Source: Lunularia cruciata (lineage: Eukaryota; Streptophyta; Marchantiopsida; Lunulariales; Lunulariaceae). From it: a stretch of 64,000 bases of DNA. Within the stretch, counting starts at the first letter, position 1. Each line of letters starts with the position of its first letter. Under the pieces are notes generated by a model. It had not been told where the DNA came from and ran no database searches. It saw nothing but the letters and a program-made list of their open reading frames with translations. The stretch covers positions 28,948,732 through 29,012,731 of the forward strand of contig OX419757.1 of assembly GCA_948567375.1 (NCBI GenBank), given 5' to 3'. This document shows positions 21,743 to 34,850 of the stretch, piece after piece. A program made the position numbers and the translations under genes.

Positions 21743-24509
21743 TATTCCCCCATTGCTAGTTAGTGACGACCTCATCGCTAATGAAGCTTCGAACTCATGG
21801 ATGGCCAGTTGTGCATTTTGGAGATGAGAAAGAGGTTCCTATGTGACATCATGAGAGCAATATCCTTTCCAAAGGACCTTGTACTCCGCATGTTTTCAGC
21901 GTCCTTGTTGAATGTGGCACGTGCAAGGATACAATCAACTTTGTACCCCTCATGATCATTAATAGGGATGGGAGGAAGAGGAGGCTAGAAATAAGAGGAA
22001 AAGGAAGATGGGTTAGGAACAAAGGGTTTTTACTTGGAAATATGAAAGACAGAGTGGATGCGCATATGACAAGGTAAGGCAAGTCAATAAGCAATAGGAG
22101 AGATGATTTAGGTGACATCAAAGGGTCCTATCTAATTAGGGGTAAGTTTATGAAATTGGGTATCAAGTGGGAGTGGTAGGTTACTAGAGGAGAGCATGAC
22201 TTTGTTATCGATTTCAAAGGTGAGATCACGACGATGGTGGTCCATATATTTTTTTTTTACAATTTTAGATAAAAAGGAGGTGAGATTTAGCTTTTTGGAG
22301 ATATTAGGAGATGGTGGTCAAGAAGGTTGAAGTATGAAGGACCTGAGATGGGGAGGAGCAAGAAGAGAATTTGAAACAAGCGGATCTTGGCCAAACTTGA
22401 GAAAGAAAGGAGAAAATTTGGTGCTTGCCTATTTGGAATTGTTGTAGGTAAATTTTGCAGTTGCAAGACATTCATCCCAGTTGGTATGGTGGACATTGAC
22501 AAAAGCACACAACATATCTCCAAGGTATGATTTGCACGTTTGGTATGTCCATCAATTTGAGGATGATAGGCCATGGACAAAGCAAGCTTGGTGTTGAGTA
22601 TCTAGAAGTGCTTGCCAAAACGTCCTAGTGAATCAAGGATCATGGTCGGAGATGAGTACACATGATATCCCATGATGCTTGAAGATATTGTTAAAGTAGA
22701 TTTGTGCTATGGTTGGAGCATCCATGGTATCAAAGGTTAGTGCCAAGTGGATTTTCTTACTAAGTTTATCCAAAAACACCACGATTGCGGTTTGTCCTTG
22801 CTTTGTCTTGGGTAAGAATGTGATGAGATCCAAACTCACATGTTCCCATTGAGTGGATGGAATGGGAGTGGTTGAAGGAATTTACTTGGCTTTTGGTTGT
22901 TGGCCTTGTTGTGTAGGCAACTTTCACACGATTTGACAAACTCTCAAACATCTTGTGTCATATTGAGCCACCACCATTGGGGTTAGAAGGTATCCAAGGT
23001 CTTGTTCACATCCATGTGACCAGCTATTAGTAAATCATGGGCTTCTTGAAGATGCACAAGTCAAAGATCACCTTTGGCTGGAACATAGATCTGGTCCTCA
23101 TGGAATAGAAGGACTTCCTTGAGGGAGAAGGTGTTATACTCCTTGTCACATGTTGTAAGACAACCATTGGAAGAAGTTATCTTGTTGTAAAGTTAAACAA
23201 AACTCATTTTGGACCTTGGAGTCAATTCTCACCGTTGTAATTGTTGCCGTGATGAGAAGAAGAGACTTCAAATCAGGTTGTCATGATAGAGCATCAAGGA
23301 TGACATGGAACCAACCTAGTTTGTACTCAATTTTAATGTCAAACAATTGGAGTTGCTCCTCTCCTCGATGATATCGACTCTTTATGTGTTCCATGTATAA
23401 GGTCTGCAACAATGGATTGTGATCAGTTTGCATGATCACTTCCCTAAGAGATAATGCCTCCATACCTTGGTGGCATATACCATTGCAAGTTGTTCTTGAT
23501 CTCAAGTAGATTAATTTATTTCAGCTATATTTAGTTGGCAAGACACAAAGGTAATGGGATGTAGTCCATTTGGGAATTCTTGTTGCAACACTACTCCAAT
23601 TGTAAAGTTAGAAGTATCAAAATCAACCATACAAGGTAGTTGAGGATCATATGGTTGAAGGATAGGTCATGAAGACATTATATGTTTCAGCTTTTGGAAT
23701 GCTTCTTCATGCTTGGTGGTCCATTGGAAGCTCTAGTTCTTCCCCAAGAGGTCAGTCAATAGTGTAGCCTCATGAGCATAATAATGGATGAACCATCGGT
23801 AAAAATTGGCCAATCCATTAAATGCATGTAGTTCTATAGCATCCTTCAAAGTAGGCCAATCAGTAATGGCCTTGATTTTCTCCTCTTCCATCTTGATCCC
23901 TTCCAATGAGATCTTGTGACCCAAGAAGGTGATTTCCTTTTGCTAAAAGATACACTTTGTTCTTGCAATAAAATTTCCATTGTTGTAGTCATCTTAGGAC
24001 TTTGCGCACATGATTCATGTGTTCTACCTTTGTCTTGCTATAGATTAAGATATCATCCAAGAACACCACCACATACTAATCTAATAGTCCATCCAACACC
24101 CAATGCATCTGATCCATGAAGACTGTTGGGGCATTAGTGAGCCCGAAAGGTAGAACTCTCTATTCAAAATGTTCATACCTTGTGCAAAAGGTAATCTTTT
24201 GCACATCCTCCTTATCAATGGGGATTTGCCAATAGCCACTATGGAAATCCAACTTGGAAAAGTATCATGCTCCACTTAGTTGATCAAGCAAGTCATCAAT
24301 CCAAGGTAAGGGATATGCATTCTTCATTTTTTGCTTATTGAGCCATCGATAATCAATACAGAAACAAAGTCTTCCATCTTTCTTTGGAACAAATAGTATT
24401 GGTGCTCCCCAAGGAGAGGTACTATGTCATATGAAGTCCTTCAACAACTCCATAGATATTATTTGCAACTTCTCCAACTCCTTTGGTGAGAGCCGATAGA
24501 TTGGTCTGC
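21743..24509 (-). pseudogene. A3 Pol, 3' part (RT to integrase)
   Basis: The minus strand aligns with A1 Pol from RT to the chromodomain, with many stops and frameshifts. Pieces seen include [20 protein letters not shown] (23924 down), TDHNPLLQTLYMEHIKSRYH (about 23450), MSLDLITFLPKTKQG (22839 down) and the zinc-finger region near 22900-23060. The upstream part continues beyond B2 at 30595. Confidence 0.85.
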
Positions 24510-25251
24510 TATAATACTCCAAGGACAAGAGAAGAGAGAAAACACAGATTGCACACTCAAACATTCGATGCCCCAAAGGAGCACCTTCTCTTTATTATAT
24601 AAACAAAGAGGATCTCCTCCAAGGAAGCTCCACCATAGGATTAGGAACACAGATAGGTGACATGTCAGCAAGCTCCACCCTTGGATCACTTACTTGGATG
24701 GGTGACATGTCTGGTCTAGGTCCTATTTGGTTGGTCAAACAAGCTTTGACCGGAGGGAATCTTTTAGGGAATCTTCTTGTAAGAATCTCAGAATCACGTG
24801 AGTAAGGTACCATTGGAAAGCTCTTGATGAGAAAAAGCAGGGGGAGGAAAGGCCATCCTTTCCCTCATCGAGGGGAGGGGGCAACCGCACATTTTTGAGG
24901 CCTAATTCATCCGTTTAGGCCACCGAAATTGCCTTCAAATATTTCAGGCATGTTTTGGTTCCTACTCTATTAGTAGAAGTCCACTTTTGGTGATACCTCT
25001 TTCTGATATGTTTAGTCCATCATGTGTAACATCCTTCCAGATGTTACCTACCCAATTCTCACCTTTAAATCATATGTCTAGCTATTGGTTCTAAGGTTCT
25101 CAAGTCTATTTTGGTTTTTGCTCTATTAGTAGAAGTACTCTTTTGGTGATACTTCTATCTTATCTATTTTGACCATCATGTATAACATCATTCTAAACGT
25201 TACCAAACCGAATTTCATGTCTAGAGCATATTGCTAGCTCTTGGTATTATA
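24510..25251 (-). repeat. B2 3' LTR
   Basis: About 742 bp. Terminal TG and CA are both mutated to TA. The internal 166-bp tandem duplication is present. Confidence 0.88.
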
Positions 25252-25261
25252 GACCTCTCTC

Positions 25262-27295
25262 CTTTTAAGACGCAACGTCCTCGTTGTGCAATTGTTGCTC
25301 AAATGTTTGCACCAACACCGGTGCATGTGCCAAATTGGCAGTGGGCTCCCGGGTTGCTTCATAGAGGAGGTAAACTTTCCATTGTACTAGATAGTCCACC
25401 CGCAAATGGTGAGTACCACGCATGCATTTTTGGAGAATCCGCTCTACTTCATATTCCTCTATGCTATCAATGAGTGTTGGACAAGGTCAAATATCTTGTG
25501 TGGAATGATCCTGGCTTGATCGGTAAGCATATCTGTGTAGTAGGGAGACATGGAACACTGGATGGATCTTCAAGTGTGATGGTAGCTCAAGGTGATAGGC
25601 CACAACGCCGATGCGACAAAGAATCGAGAAAGGCCCAATAAAACGAGGTCTGAGCTTACGAGGTCCAACTAATGTGAGGTTGGTTGTCGATAGCCACACT
25701 TGATCCCCAACATTGAACTCCATGTGCCTACGGTGTGCCTTAGTATACTGCTTCTGTCGATTTTGTGCAATCTGTAATCTGTGCTTGGCGCTCTTCACAC
25801 CTTGTTGGATTCTAGAAACAAATGTGTTGACTGCATCGACCTTGGTAGCCACTGGACGGATCTTCATCAAGCTAGAAGGTGTGAAGGGATGTTCACTATA
25901 CATGAGGAAGAACGGAGTGACCTGGATGGATGCATTCACTGAATTGTTGTAAGCAAATTCCACCAACGGGAGTAGGGTCTCCCACCTCTCTTGCTCTTCT
26001 AAGGTGAAGCCGCGTAACATGTCTTCAATCATGTGATTAGCCCGCTCTGTTTGGCCATCTGTTTGTGGGTGGTAAGCTGTGGACATGGCCAACTTGGTTT
26101 TGAAGAAACCAAAGAGTGTTTGCCAAAACAAACTGGTGAATTGGGTGCCTCTATCGGTGATGAGTACTCTAGACAAGCCACAGTGAGCAAAGACTGCATC
26201 TAAGTTTAGTTGAGCTAGTTGTGGAGCAATCACCTCCTTGGTGGTAGGGTGTACATGAATCATTTTGCTGAGTTGGTCCACAAAGACCACAATGGAGTCA
26301 AACCCTGAGGTGGTCTTGGGCAATTCACAGACAAGATCCATACTCACTTGTTTCCAACGTTGGGTAGGAGTAGGGAGAGGTTGAAGGAGCCCTGCAGGAG
26401 CTTGATTAGAGGCTTTGTTCTGTTGACAAAGTAGGCAGCTACGCACATAGTCCATCACATTGTTGCTCATCTTGGGCCAATAGTAATAACACTTGACTGC
26501 ATCCAAGGTCTTGTCCACTCCGACATGAGCTACAATGGCCAAATCATGATATTCCGCTAGGATGGTGGTGCATAATTCTGGGGCATTTGGGATCCATAAT
26601 CTGCCATCCCAAAAGGTGAGTCCTTGGGTGCTGGTGACACCTTTGGATGATTGTGCTTCTACAATCTGTGGATCAATTTTTGTAGCAGCCATAATCTCTT
26701 GCCAAAATTCAGGGTTAATCTTAACCTCTGCCACCAAGTTGTTTGCCATTGGCATGCGGGTGAAGGCATCTGCAAGTTGCTTCTTACCTTCCACGTAGGT
26801 GATTGTCATGTTGAAGCATTGTCGCCACTCTGCCCACCAAATTTGGCGACGAGATAGATCCTTCTGCGTCTCGAGGTAGACTAGAGGTTTGTGGTCTATC
26901 TCTACTACAAATGTCTTCTTGCCCAAGTAGTGCTTCCAATGCTTGGTTGCTAGAATGATGGCATGCTCTTCTCGTTCTATGGTGTGGTAGTTGCGCTCTG
27001 CCAATAACAACTTTTGAGAGAAATATGCAATTGGATGCCATCCGTCATGCCACTCTTGTTGTAGGATTGCTCCTATTGCTACGCCTGATGCATTTGTAGC
27101 CAACTTGATTTGACATTTTGGGTCATACCACTTCAAGATTGGTGCATGTAGCAAGGCGGTCTTCAATTCTTGAAAGGCCAACTCTTGTGTAGTTCCCCAT
27201 GTCCACTTCTTCCCCTTGCCAAGTAGTGCCGTTAAAGGCTGTGCAACCTTGGAGAAGTCCTTGACAAATCTACAATAGAGTCCCGTCAACCCCAA
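25262..27295 (-). CDS. B2 RNase H, integrase and chromodomain segment
   Basis: A 602-codon open frame (27295-25487) holds the end of the RT thumb ([17 protein letters not shown]), RNase H (LATNASGVAIGAILQQ, AEWRQCFN), the integrase zinc finger (HVGVDKTLDAVKCYYYW, CLLCQQNK) and the DDE core (SMDLVCELP, TDRGTQF, QTERANH), then [16 protein letters not shown] chromodomain-like tail (IEEYEVERILQKC) follows in another frame to about 25262. The RNase H Asp of the TDAS motif has become Asn. No RT precedes it, so it cannot work as a complete Pol. Confidence 0.85.
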
Positions 27296-27560
27296 GAAGC
27301 TCTTAAGTTGAGTCTGATCTTTTGGGGCACTCTATTTTTGAATGACCTCTATTTTATTTGTCAATACTTGAATGCCCTCTGCACTTACTATGTGCCCCAA
27401 GTAGTCTACTTCAGACTTGCCAAACTCACACTTTGAGATTTTGGCGTACAACTAATTCTGTCTTAGAATCTGGAGGACCTCTCGTAGATGTTGTTTGTGT
27501 TCTGTCATTGGGCTACTATATACTAAGATATCATCCAAGAAGAGTAGATCATCAGGAAAG
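27296..27560 (-). pseudogene. B2 RT remnant with deletion junction
   Basis: The minus strand reads FQDVFPDDL joined directly to [14 protein letters not shown]1 has the protease-RT linker, fingers and palm between these points. The junction is near 27541. Upstream residues from the protease side are in frame with the FLDD block, so the deletion kept an open frame. Confidence 0.88.
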
Positions 27561-28150
27561 ACATCTTGAAACTCATCCACCACATCCTTCAATTTCTTGG
27601 GAATTTGTCTATCGAGTTGTGCACTCTGGACTTCTCTTATTAGACCCATAAAATATCTATCGATCTTACAGACATTTGCCGTCGCTACGACATATAGAGG
27701 CAGTTTCTACTTGTGTGATTTTTCTTTAACCTCAATGATTGACCATTGGTGGGTTCTCACTACTTTCTTCCTCCAATCCACCATAGGGTTGTACTGCTCC
27801 ATCCATGGCATGCCTAAAAATTGCATCATAACAAGCTAACTGTATCATTCGCCACTCAATTGCTTCTTGATATTCTCCTACAAAAAGGGTTACTCGTCAA
27901 TCCTCTTTGTTTGCCCATTTGGTAACTCTACTTCTTCACTCCCATCTCTCTCTAGATCCATTTCCAATCTTATTGCAACAGAGTGAGACAAGAAATTCTC
28001 TATTGCTCCCGGATCTATTAATACTCTCACTTGATTACCTTCTAGGATTCCATTTGCAACAATCAATTGTGAGGTTGCTTTTTGGGATCTTTGTGCATTA
28101 TTCTTCTTCCTTCCCTCGCTTCTTTGCTTCCTTATTGAGCTAGTAAGGCC
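27561..28150 (-). pseudogene. B2 protease and linker
   Basis: The minus-strand match to B1 9400-9990 includes the D-P-G active-site region (near 28010-28040) and the YDAILG-type segment (frameshifted near 27820). Confidence 0.72.
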
Positions 28151-28209
28151 GCAAGGTACATTTACTAGTGATCTTTGTTTTTTGAAGTGATTTCTACCTC
28201 CTCCTCTTC

Positions 28210-29268
28210 AATGTGCTTCTCCATGTTGTTCAAAGATTGCTTGTACAAAGGCCGAGGGCCTCTAGGGAAACAAGTGCGACAGTTGGTACATATGTGCCCA
28301 ATACAGCCACAATTGTAACAACGACGTTGTTCTCCTTGAGTCTCTTCTCCTCATGGGACTCCATCTCTTTGTTCTTCTACCTATCCCCGCTCCCCTTGAA
28401 GCGGTTGTGCTCCTCGATCCTGGAATCAAAGGTTGCCCAATTCCATCGATACTGGTCCACCCATGTATGGCATTTTTGCCCAATAATCTTGAGGTGGAAC
28501 TACTCCTTCACCTCCACCTAATGCTCCTACTATTCTCTACGCACAAGCAATGGCTTCAAATACCGTGCAAGGATTTTGCACCATGACTTCTTGGCAAATC
28601 CACTCTTTCAACCCTCGTTTGAAATTGTCAAGAGTCTCTATTGGACTCATGTCGGTAATTGCGACTTGTAGATCCGGAAATGCCTCCACATACTCTTGTA
28701 CTCTATTCTTTTGTCTCAATCCCCATAGTCGGGTTTGAGCCATCTGCACAGAATCCACCAATTGGAAATTCTTGAGCAGTCCTTCTTGCATTGCTGTCCA
28801 TGTGACCTCCCTTCTCTCTGCCAGCATGGATTGTTCCCAAGCATCATACCATGTGAGGGCTTTAACGGTCAAGTACCCACATGCAAACACACATGCAACA
28901 TGCTCTGTGATCTCTGTTGAGAACAATTGGAAATATTGATTCATTCTCAAGATCCAATTTTCCACTACTCCCATCATACGTTGCCCCTTGTAAGGCTCGA
29001 TGTTGCAAGTCTTCTTCATCCGGAGTAGCAATGTGGCTTCATCGTTGATAGGGTTTGTAGGCACGGGTGCCTCTCCAAGTACTTCAGTTGCAGATACTGG
29101 GTTTTGAGACGGTTCTTCTTCTTGCATGGCTTGATCATTCCTAAGGATCTGCACTTGACTTTGTAATGTCTCCATGGTCATCCTAATCTCTCGAAATTCA
29201 TTTAACATCCCTTGCATTCCTTGCACCAGCTCTTGCAATTGCGGATCCATGGTTATTGCAACACTCAA
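28210..29268 (-). CDS. gag: B2 Gag
   Basis: An open frame of 243 codons (29268-28537) covers the N-terminal region (MTMETLQSQVQILRNDQ) and the Gag core (MMGVVENWILRMNQYF, YLTVKALTWYDAWEQS, LQVAITDMSPIETLDNF, GLKEWICQEVM). After a frame break near 28540 comes a degraded zinc-knuckle segment near 28270-28330, where one Cys is changed. It would assemble particles; the RNA-binding finger is probably lost. Confidence 0.82.
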
Positions 29269-29283
29269 TTGCTAATGTCTACT

Positions 29284-29487
29284 TCAATACAGAGTCAATA
29301 TAATCACTGTGGAAGGCGCACAAACTATCGGAACTACCATTGGGAGCTCAGAAGCTATCACTTGTTGATAATACTCCTCACCAAAATTCCTAACCACAAA
29401 ATCTCTAAATATCACTTTCAGCCTCAGTACATAATGGATTTCTACTTGAGTGTTGAAAGGGAGAGGATTTGGAACATTCATATCCAT
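29284..29487 (-). CDS. B2 leader ORF0b
   Basis: 67 codons from ATG 29487 (MDMNVPNPLPFNTQVEIHY), homologous to B1 11159-11362 with mostly conservative changes and no stops. The neighbouring ORF0a region (29500-29715) is recognisable but interrupted. Confidence 0.5.
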   Translation of the reverse strand: MDMNVPNPLPFNTQVEIHYVLRLKVIFRDFVVRNFGEEYYQQVIASELPMVVPIVCAPSTVIILTLY

Positions 29488-29853
29488 ATTATCATAATAG
29501 AATGTAGATTGTCAAATCCCACTCTATGTTATATATCACCACAAGTAGAATCACCGGGTTTGGTGAGTTCATCACTCTATCCATGAATTCTGCACCAAAG
29601 TGATAAACTAGCAATACCATCATCTGCTCACGCTAGATATACATAACCTTGATGTGGAATAGGTTTGAGAATGGAAAGATAGGTGCGGGAAATTGTCCTC
29701 CCGGTGCATCCATCCCATCCGCTCTCTAAAGTCCTTCCTAAGTCTAGCGATCACTCTATGTTCTCCACCTCAAATTACTTAGTTTCAATAGTTCGTGCTA
29801 TTCCAAGAAGGGTGATCCACTCTCTTGGACTAGAACACTTGCTCTAATACCAT

Positions 29854-30594
29854 TGTAATACTCCGAGGACAAGAGAAGAGAGAAAACACAGATTGCACAC
29901 TCAAACATTCGATGCCCCAAAGGAGCACCTTCTCTTTATTATATAAACAAAGAGGATCTCCTCCAAGGAAGCTCCACCATAGGATTAGGGACACAGATAG
30001 GTGACATGTCAGCAAGCTCCACCCTTGGATTACTTACTTGGATGGGTGACATGTCTGGTCTAGGTCCTATTTGGTTGGTCAAACAAGCTTTGACCAGAGG
30101 GAATCTTTTAGGGAATCTTCCTATAGGAATCTCAGAATCATGTGAGTAAGGTACGGTTGGAAAGCTCTCAACTAGACAAAGAAGGGGGAGGGAAGGCCAA
30201 CCTTTCCTTCATTGGGGGAGGGGGAATCTACACATTTTTGAGGCCTAATTCATCCGTTTAGGCCTCCAAAATTGCCTTCAAAGATTTCAGGCATATTTTG
30301 GTTCCTACTCTATTAGTAGAAGTCCACTTTTAGTGATACCTCTTTCTGATATGTTTAGTCCATCATGTGTAACATCCTTCCAGATGTTACCAACCCAATT
30401 CTCACCTTTAAATCATATGTCTAGCTATTGATTCTAAGGTTCTCAAGTCTATTTTGGTTTTTGCCCTATTAGTAGAAGTACTCTTTTGGTGATACTTCTA
30501 TCTGATCTATTTTGACCATCATGTATAACATTATTCTAGATGTTGCCAAACCAAATTTCACATCTAGATCATATGGCTAGCTCTTGGTATTACA
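29854..30594 (-). repeat. B2 5' LTR
   Basis: 741 bp. The PBS next to it is mutated by one base (minus strand TGGTATTAGAGC, at about 29841-29852). Confidence 0.9.
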
Positions 30595-31420
30595 TCTTCT
30601 CATTGGAGTACTCCTTGGCAATAACTTAGTCTTGAAGAGCATACCACAATCGGAGGGTATTCACTTTGGTAGATCATCTGGAAACACATCTTAAAACTCA
30701 TGAACTATTTGATTAACCATTGCTTGATGAGACTCTTGACCCTCCTCAGATTGTCCTTGTGTAATTGGCTTGATACACATTGCAAAAATAGACTTATCTT
30801 TCTCCATAGCTTGCTCTATGGCTACTCACTAATAAACTTCCCATCTAGGGACTCATCTCTCTTCAGGGCTTGCTCCATGGCTACTTTCCTGGTAAAATTC
30901 TCATCTTGGGACTCATCTTCCTTCAAGGCTTGCTTTATGGCTACCTTCTTGACAAACTTACTATCTCAAAATTGATTATTTTTAGGTGTTTTACTCAAAG
31001 ATGCCAGACAACCTACTCGGAAATTTCTACCTTGGTGTTGTACTTGAATTTGTTGTCAGGTCCAATCAAATTGAACCTTATGATGTTCAAGCCAAGGTAG
31101 TCCTAGAATGGCATTATAGTGTAGAGGTGCCACTACAAACCTCATACACTCCAAATACTCTTTCCCAATCTTGAAAGTAACATGATGCAAGGTGCAAAAT
31201 GCAAAACCCTTTCTACTATCCGCCATAATCAATCTACTTCCAATTACTGGCTTGATAGGAATACCCAATTCTTTTGCTACTTGCATAGAAATACAATTAT
31301 CTGAACTTCCAAAATCAACCAAAATCCTACAACCCCGATTAGATATCATACCTTGCAAGTGAAGCAAACTTGCATAAGTCAAACCTTCAATCCTATTAGC
31401 TAATCAAGCTCCCAATTCGT
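30595..31420 (-). pseudogene. A3 Pol, 5' part (protease and repeat linker)
   Basis: The minus strand matches A1 5700-4900. The protease is in the open stretch 31382-31056 with active site CRILVDFGSSDNCIS (D-F-G). The 66-bp linker repeats follow at about 30800-30970, with frameshifts. Confidence 0.85.
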
Positions 31421-32330
31421 GGCTCAAAATCTCCTACTAGGATTCTTTGTTTCCTTGATCATTCCACTCCACAAACTCCATCTGGGCAACTTGTTGAGGT
31501 TGCCCATTCTTGAGTGGACATTCAGCAATATGATATCCCAATTGGCAACAATAAAAACAACCACCATTTTGTCATAGTTTCTCTCTATCTATAGTGCCAA
31601 GTGGTCTCCATTGAATGGCATCAATCTCCATTGGTGCCCATTCCTCCACCCATGTGTATGTATTGGTAGGTTATGTGGAGGTCGAGACTAAGTTATTGCA
31701 ACCAAGGAATCAAAATGTTTGGCCAACTGCATGGCTTCCTCCAAGTGTTGTGGCTCTTTCATGGTTATCTCTAATTTGGTTCTTGACTCCAAGCCCTTCA
31801 CAAATCAATCCAGAGCTTTACCTTCCAATATATCTAGAATTTGCATGATGGTGCTCTGGAATTGCGTGATGTAACTTCTTATAGAGCCCATCTATTTCAA
31901 CTCTACCAACCTATCCCATGCAACTTGTGTGGTATTTATAGCTTGGAATCAACTAATTATTGCACTCTTCAATTCTGCTTACATCAAGATTGGTGCACCA
32001 ATTTGTTGTTCAACTCCTTCCACTCAAAATCTCCACTATAGCTTTGCTACTCCATCCAATTGGCTAGAAGCGGAGAGAATCTATTTTCGCTTATCTTGTA
32101 GATTGGTAGCTTCAAAATAACATTCATACTCAAACACAAAATTCTCCACTACACCCGAGAGATTTTTGCCTTCAAATACCTTGGGTTTAGGGAATCAAAT
32201 TTGATCTTTTCCTTCTCAAACTAGTACTCTCTCTACGTGCTCTTGCCGTCAAAGATCTTGTTCATCCAACAATCAAGTAAGGTGCTCGATTTGTTGCTAC
32301 ATAGTAAAGATAACATTGAGCGTTGCTGCC
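31421..32330 (-). pseudogene. A3 Gag, decayed
   Basis: The minus-strand match to A1 Gag runs across the region with many stops, including the core and a damaged zinc knuckle near 31530-31570. Confidence 0.8.
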
Positions 32331-32389
32331 AGGGTTGCTACTCTATCACACCACCCTTAATCTATCTAATTTTTTAACACATAAAGCAA

Positions 32390-32575
32390 CACGTCCACCA
32401 TTCTCCATAAGCTACAACCGGAAGCACCAAGGGTTCCTCAGATATGGTGATCATATGTAGAAAATTTTGTCCAAATTGCAAGATGATGAATTGTATGAAA
32501 CAAAGTTTGGGTAGTACTTGGAAACAAAAATCCTAATGGTTTGGTAGAAGTGGATTTGGTGGTCCATAAATTCCA
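32390..32575 (-). pseudogene. A3 leader ORF0 remnant
   Basis: In the ORF0 frame the minus strand still reads GIYGPPNPLLPNH, LQFGQNFLHMITISEEPL and VLPVVAYGEWW, with one stop. Substitutions against A1 are mostly conservative, although the copy is old. Confidence 0.55.
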
Positions 32576-32602
32576 TCCATCCCATTCTTGCTCTGATACC
32601 AA

Positions 32603-32989
32603 TGTAAAAGACCAAGACCAAGGAGAGAAATAGGAGAATTGGGACACTTGAATGTGAGAAAATTCCAAATGCCTACCATGAGCTTTGTCTCTTGTATTTA
32701 TTGGGTTCATACAAGGCTCTTGATAAGCTTCTCAAGAAGCTTCCTTGAGCCGCTTTCTTGGAGTGCAAGCCAAGTTAATTAGGACACTTCTCAAGAAGCT
32801 TCTTTTAGGAGCTACTTACCTAGCATGCAAGCTAAGTTAGTTGGGAGCTTTTAGAAGCTACCTACTTGGAGTGCAAGCTAAGCTAGCTGGGAAGCTTCCT
32901 AGATATTTCTAGAATATTCTAGGCTAATTTGTCTTATTTGCTTTTTTGTTAGCCTTACTAACTTCATTGCTAAACTCCATATTGCTACA
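32603..32989 (-). repeat. A3 5' LTR
   Basis: 387 bp, ending GCTACA, with a decayed heat-shock-type block near 32725-32800. Confidence 0.88.
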
Positions 32990-32994
32990 CCTCC

Positions 32995-33430
32995 TATGTT
33001 AGTTGATAAGACGGTAATCTACACACATCTACCTATTTGTGTAGTTGCCATGCATATCCTTCTTGGCTGGCATCACTGTAGTTGATGCATACTCTCCATG
33101 TGAAATCTTCACCAAACCAACCTCAAAAAGGTCACTACTCCAGCTTTGAATCAATGCTCTCTCCATGTCACTATATCAATAAGGATGTCAAAAAACTGAT
33201 GTATTGCTAGTCAACTCAATTTGTATACCAAGTCCCTTCAAAGCACCCAAATCCTTCATATTGAAGGTAAAACAACTCGTGTAACTCCTCAAGAACCTCC
33301 AAACTCTACATCTTTCCTCTCTTCTAAACTTGGGTCCAAGATCTGGCTCCCAAGTATCCTCTGTAATTGTTGTAGGAGTGGAAGACATACTAATTGGCTA
33401 CTACACTAGACCCTTGGGAGCAATAGTGTC
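32995..33430 (-). pseudogene. C1 N-terminal RT region
   Basis: The minus strand matches C2 56930-57300 (EDTWEPDLGPKFRREER, FNMKDLGALKGLGIQIELTS). A TAG is present at the position equivalent to C2 56914 (near 33400), here followed by a second TAG. Confidence 0.85.
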
Positions 33431-34850
33431 ATGTTCCCAACCACTAGAGGTCACAACCTTAGTGTGAAAACTCCCTTTGATTTGGCTATAAGCTCCATAT
33501 GTCCTCTAGCTGCATCCCAAGTAGACCAAGAGTGTAATCCAAGTAGCTCATGCTCACCTAGATGGACTCCAAGTAGAACACTCTCCCTAGTAGCCATTGG
33601 TTGTGTCTTAAGATACCCTGTCTACTTGATCCATTGCTCCCAATATGTGCTTGAATTGTCTCGATAGGCACAAAGCTCACAAGTGTCCGAGTGGTGATGC
33701 CTATCAAGCGCATCCTATGCTACTCTACTAAGCCAAGGCTCATAATCCAAGTCATAGTTCAGGTCCATAGCTTGACCTAACACTTGATGCGTAGATACCT
33801 CTAACAATGCTAGAATAGTGGTAATATTGGTGCAAAAACCCGTCACCCGCTCTCTCTCATCGATGTTAGGCTCCACCAACTGTTGTAACTGTGAGTCCTA
33901 AACCAATCCAAGGCCTTCCTCTCAAAAAGTATGGGAGCATGGGAAATCATAAGTGTGTGAAAAGCGGCTCTGGGCTATCCAACTAGGTTCACCACTACCA
34001 TAGGTGACCTATTAACCACTACCATTGTTTGAGATTGCCGCCCAACATCCATGTTATCATCAACAATGATGTGGTCTAGTCACTAAATCCCATCATAAGC
34101 ACGCTATAGAACCTCTCTAGGTAAGAGGTTCATCCACCAAAGACAAAGATGATGAGTTTTTGATCCCACTCTGGTTGCATCTAACAACATGTCAAGTCTC
34201 ATCCAAGAATGGACTTGATATGTACTTGCCACCACCCGAGTGCAAGAATTACCCATCAAAGGGATGTTCTCCAAAATGTAAATTAGAGAAATGGATTGAT
34301 AAACCTAGAGATGTTGTAGTATCCATAATATCTCTGAAAGACACTAGAATAGGATCCTAAAGACCCAAACCTTGACCAACATATGTAGGTCTCTGATATG
34401 GCTATCCAAAAATCACCAAATGAACAAGCCCATGTCTCTCTAGAGCATGCACCCACAACAAGGAAATGTTTGCTGGTAGGGCCTTTTGCTAACCCCTGAT
34501 TGTTGACATCAATAACTCAAGATACTAATAGGCCAAGTGTGCCACATGATGGAGAGAGATTTTCCAACAGTCTCATCTCTCTCCACATACAAATACCTCT
34601 ATACTCATATACTTGCCTATGGTACCTCAACTAGTCTAGTGTTGATCTCACCAAACAACTCCAATAGACATACTTCAACTATTGTATGGTACCAAGCAAT
34701 GAGTGTGGTGTCTATAGGTATCAAGGTAATCAACTCAGGAGGCTCATCCTCACATTGGTCTCCTAGTGGCACAAAGGCTCCACTCCAAGCCTATTGCACT
34801 AACTGATCTGCATGTTGTTGCAATACTTCCTTTAAACTCCACAATGGAAC
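33431..34850 (-). pseudogene. C1 cytosine DNA methyltransferase domain, dead copy
   Basis: The minus strand aligns with the C2 methyltransferase: motif I region near 34640-34690, the catalytic block near 34395-34420, and the ERERAMGF block near 33845-33880. At the catalytic block the codons for W-P-C-Q-G have become stop-P-Y-Q-R, so the catalytic Cys is lost (TGT to TAT). The in-frame TGA equivalent to C2 56389 is also present (near 33922). Confidence 0.83.

Larger units (their letters stand above)
24510..30594 (-). mobile_element. B2, family-B element with an internal RT deletion
   Basis: LTRs at 24510-25251 (ends mutated to TA...TA) and 29854-30594; target duplication TCTGC/TCTTC; inserted in A3 pol just before RT. 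Gag and RNase H-integrase are better kept than in B1. About 1.2 kb covering nearly all of RT is missing at about 27541, so the element needed RT from elsewhere or was deleted after insertion. Confidence 0.92.
21345..32989 (-). mobile_element. A3, oldest family-A element, carrying B2 inside it
   Basis: LTRs at 21345-21742 (398 bp) and 32603-32989 (387 bp) are much diverged from A1. The target duplication is decayed (CCTAG/CCTCC). It is inserted in the C1 RT region. Its pol is split by B2 at 24510. Gag and pol are heavily mutated. PBS remains: minus-strand TGGTATCAGAGC near 32590-32601. Confidence 0.92.

Noticed and set aside
33431..34850. C1 methyltransferase remnant considered as a host DNA methyltransferase gene
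   Set aside because: It sits between the protease and RT of C1, has stops and lost the catalytic Cys. It belongs to the element.
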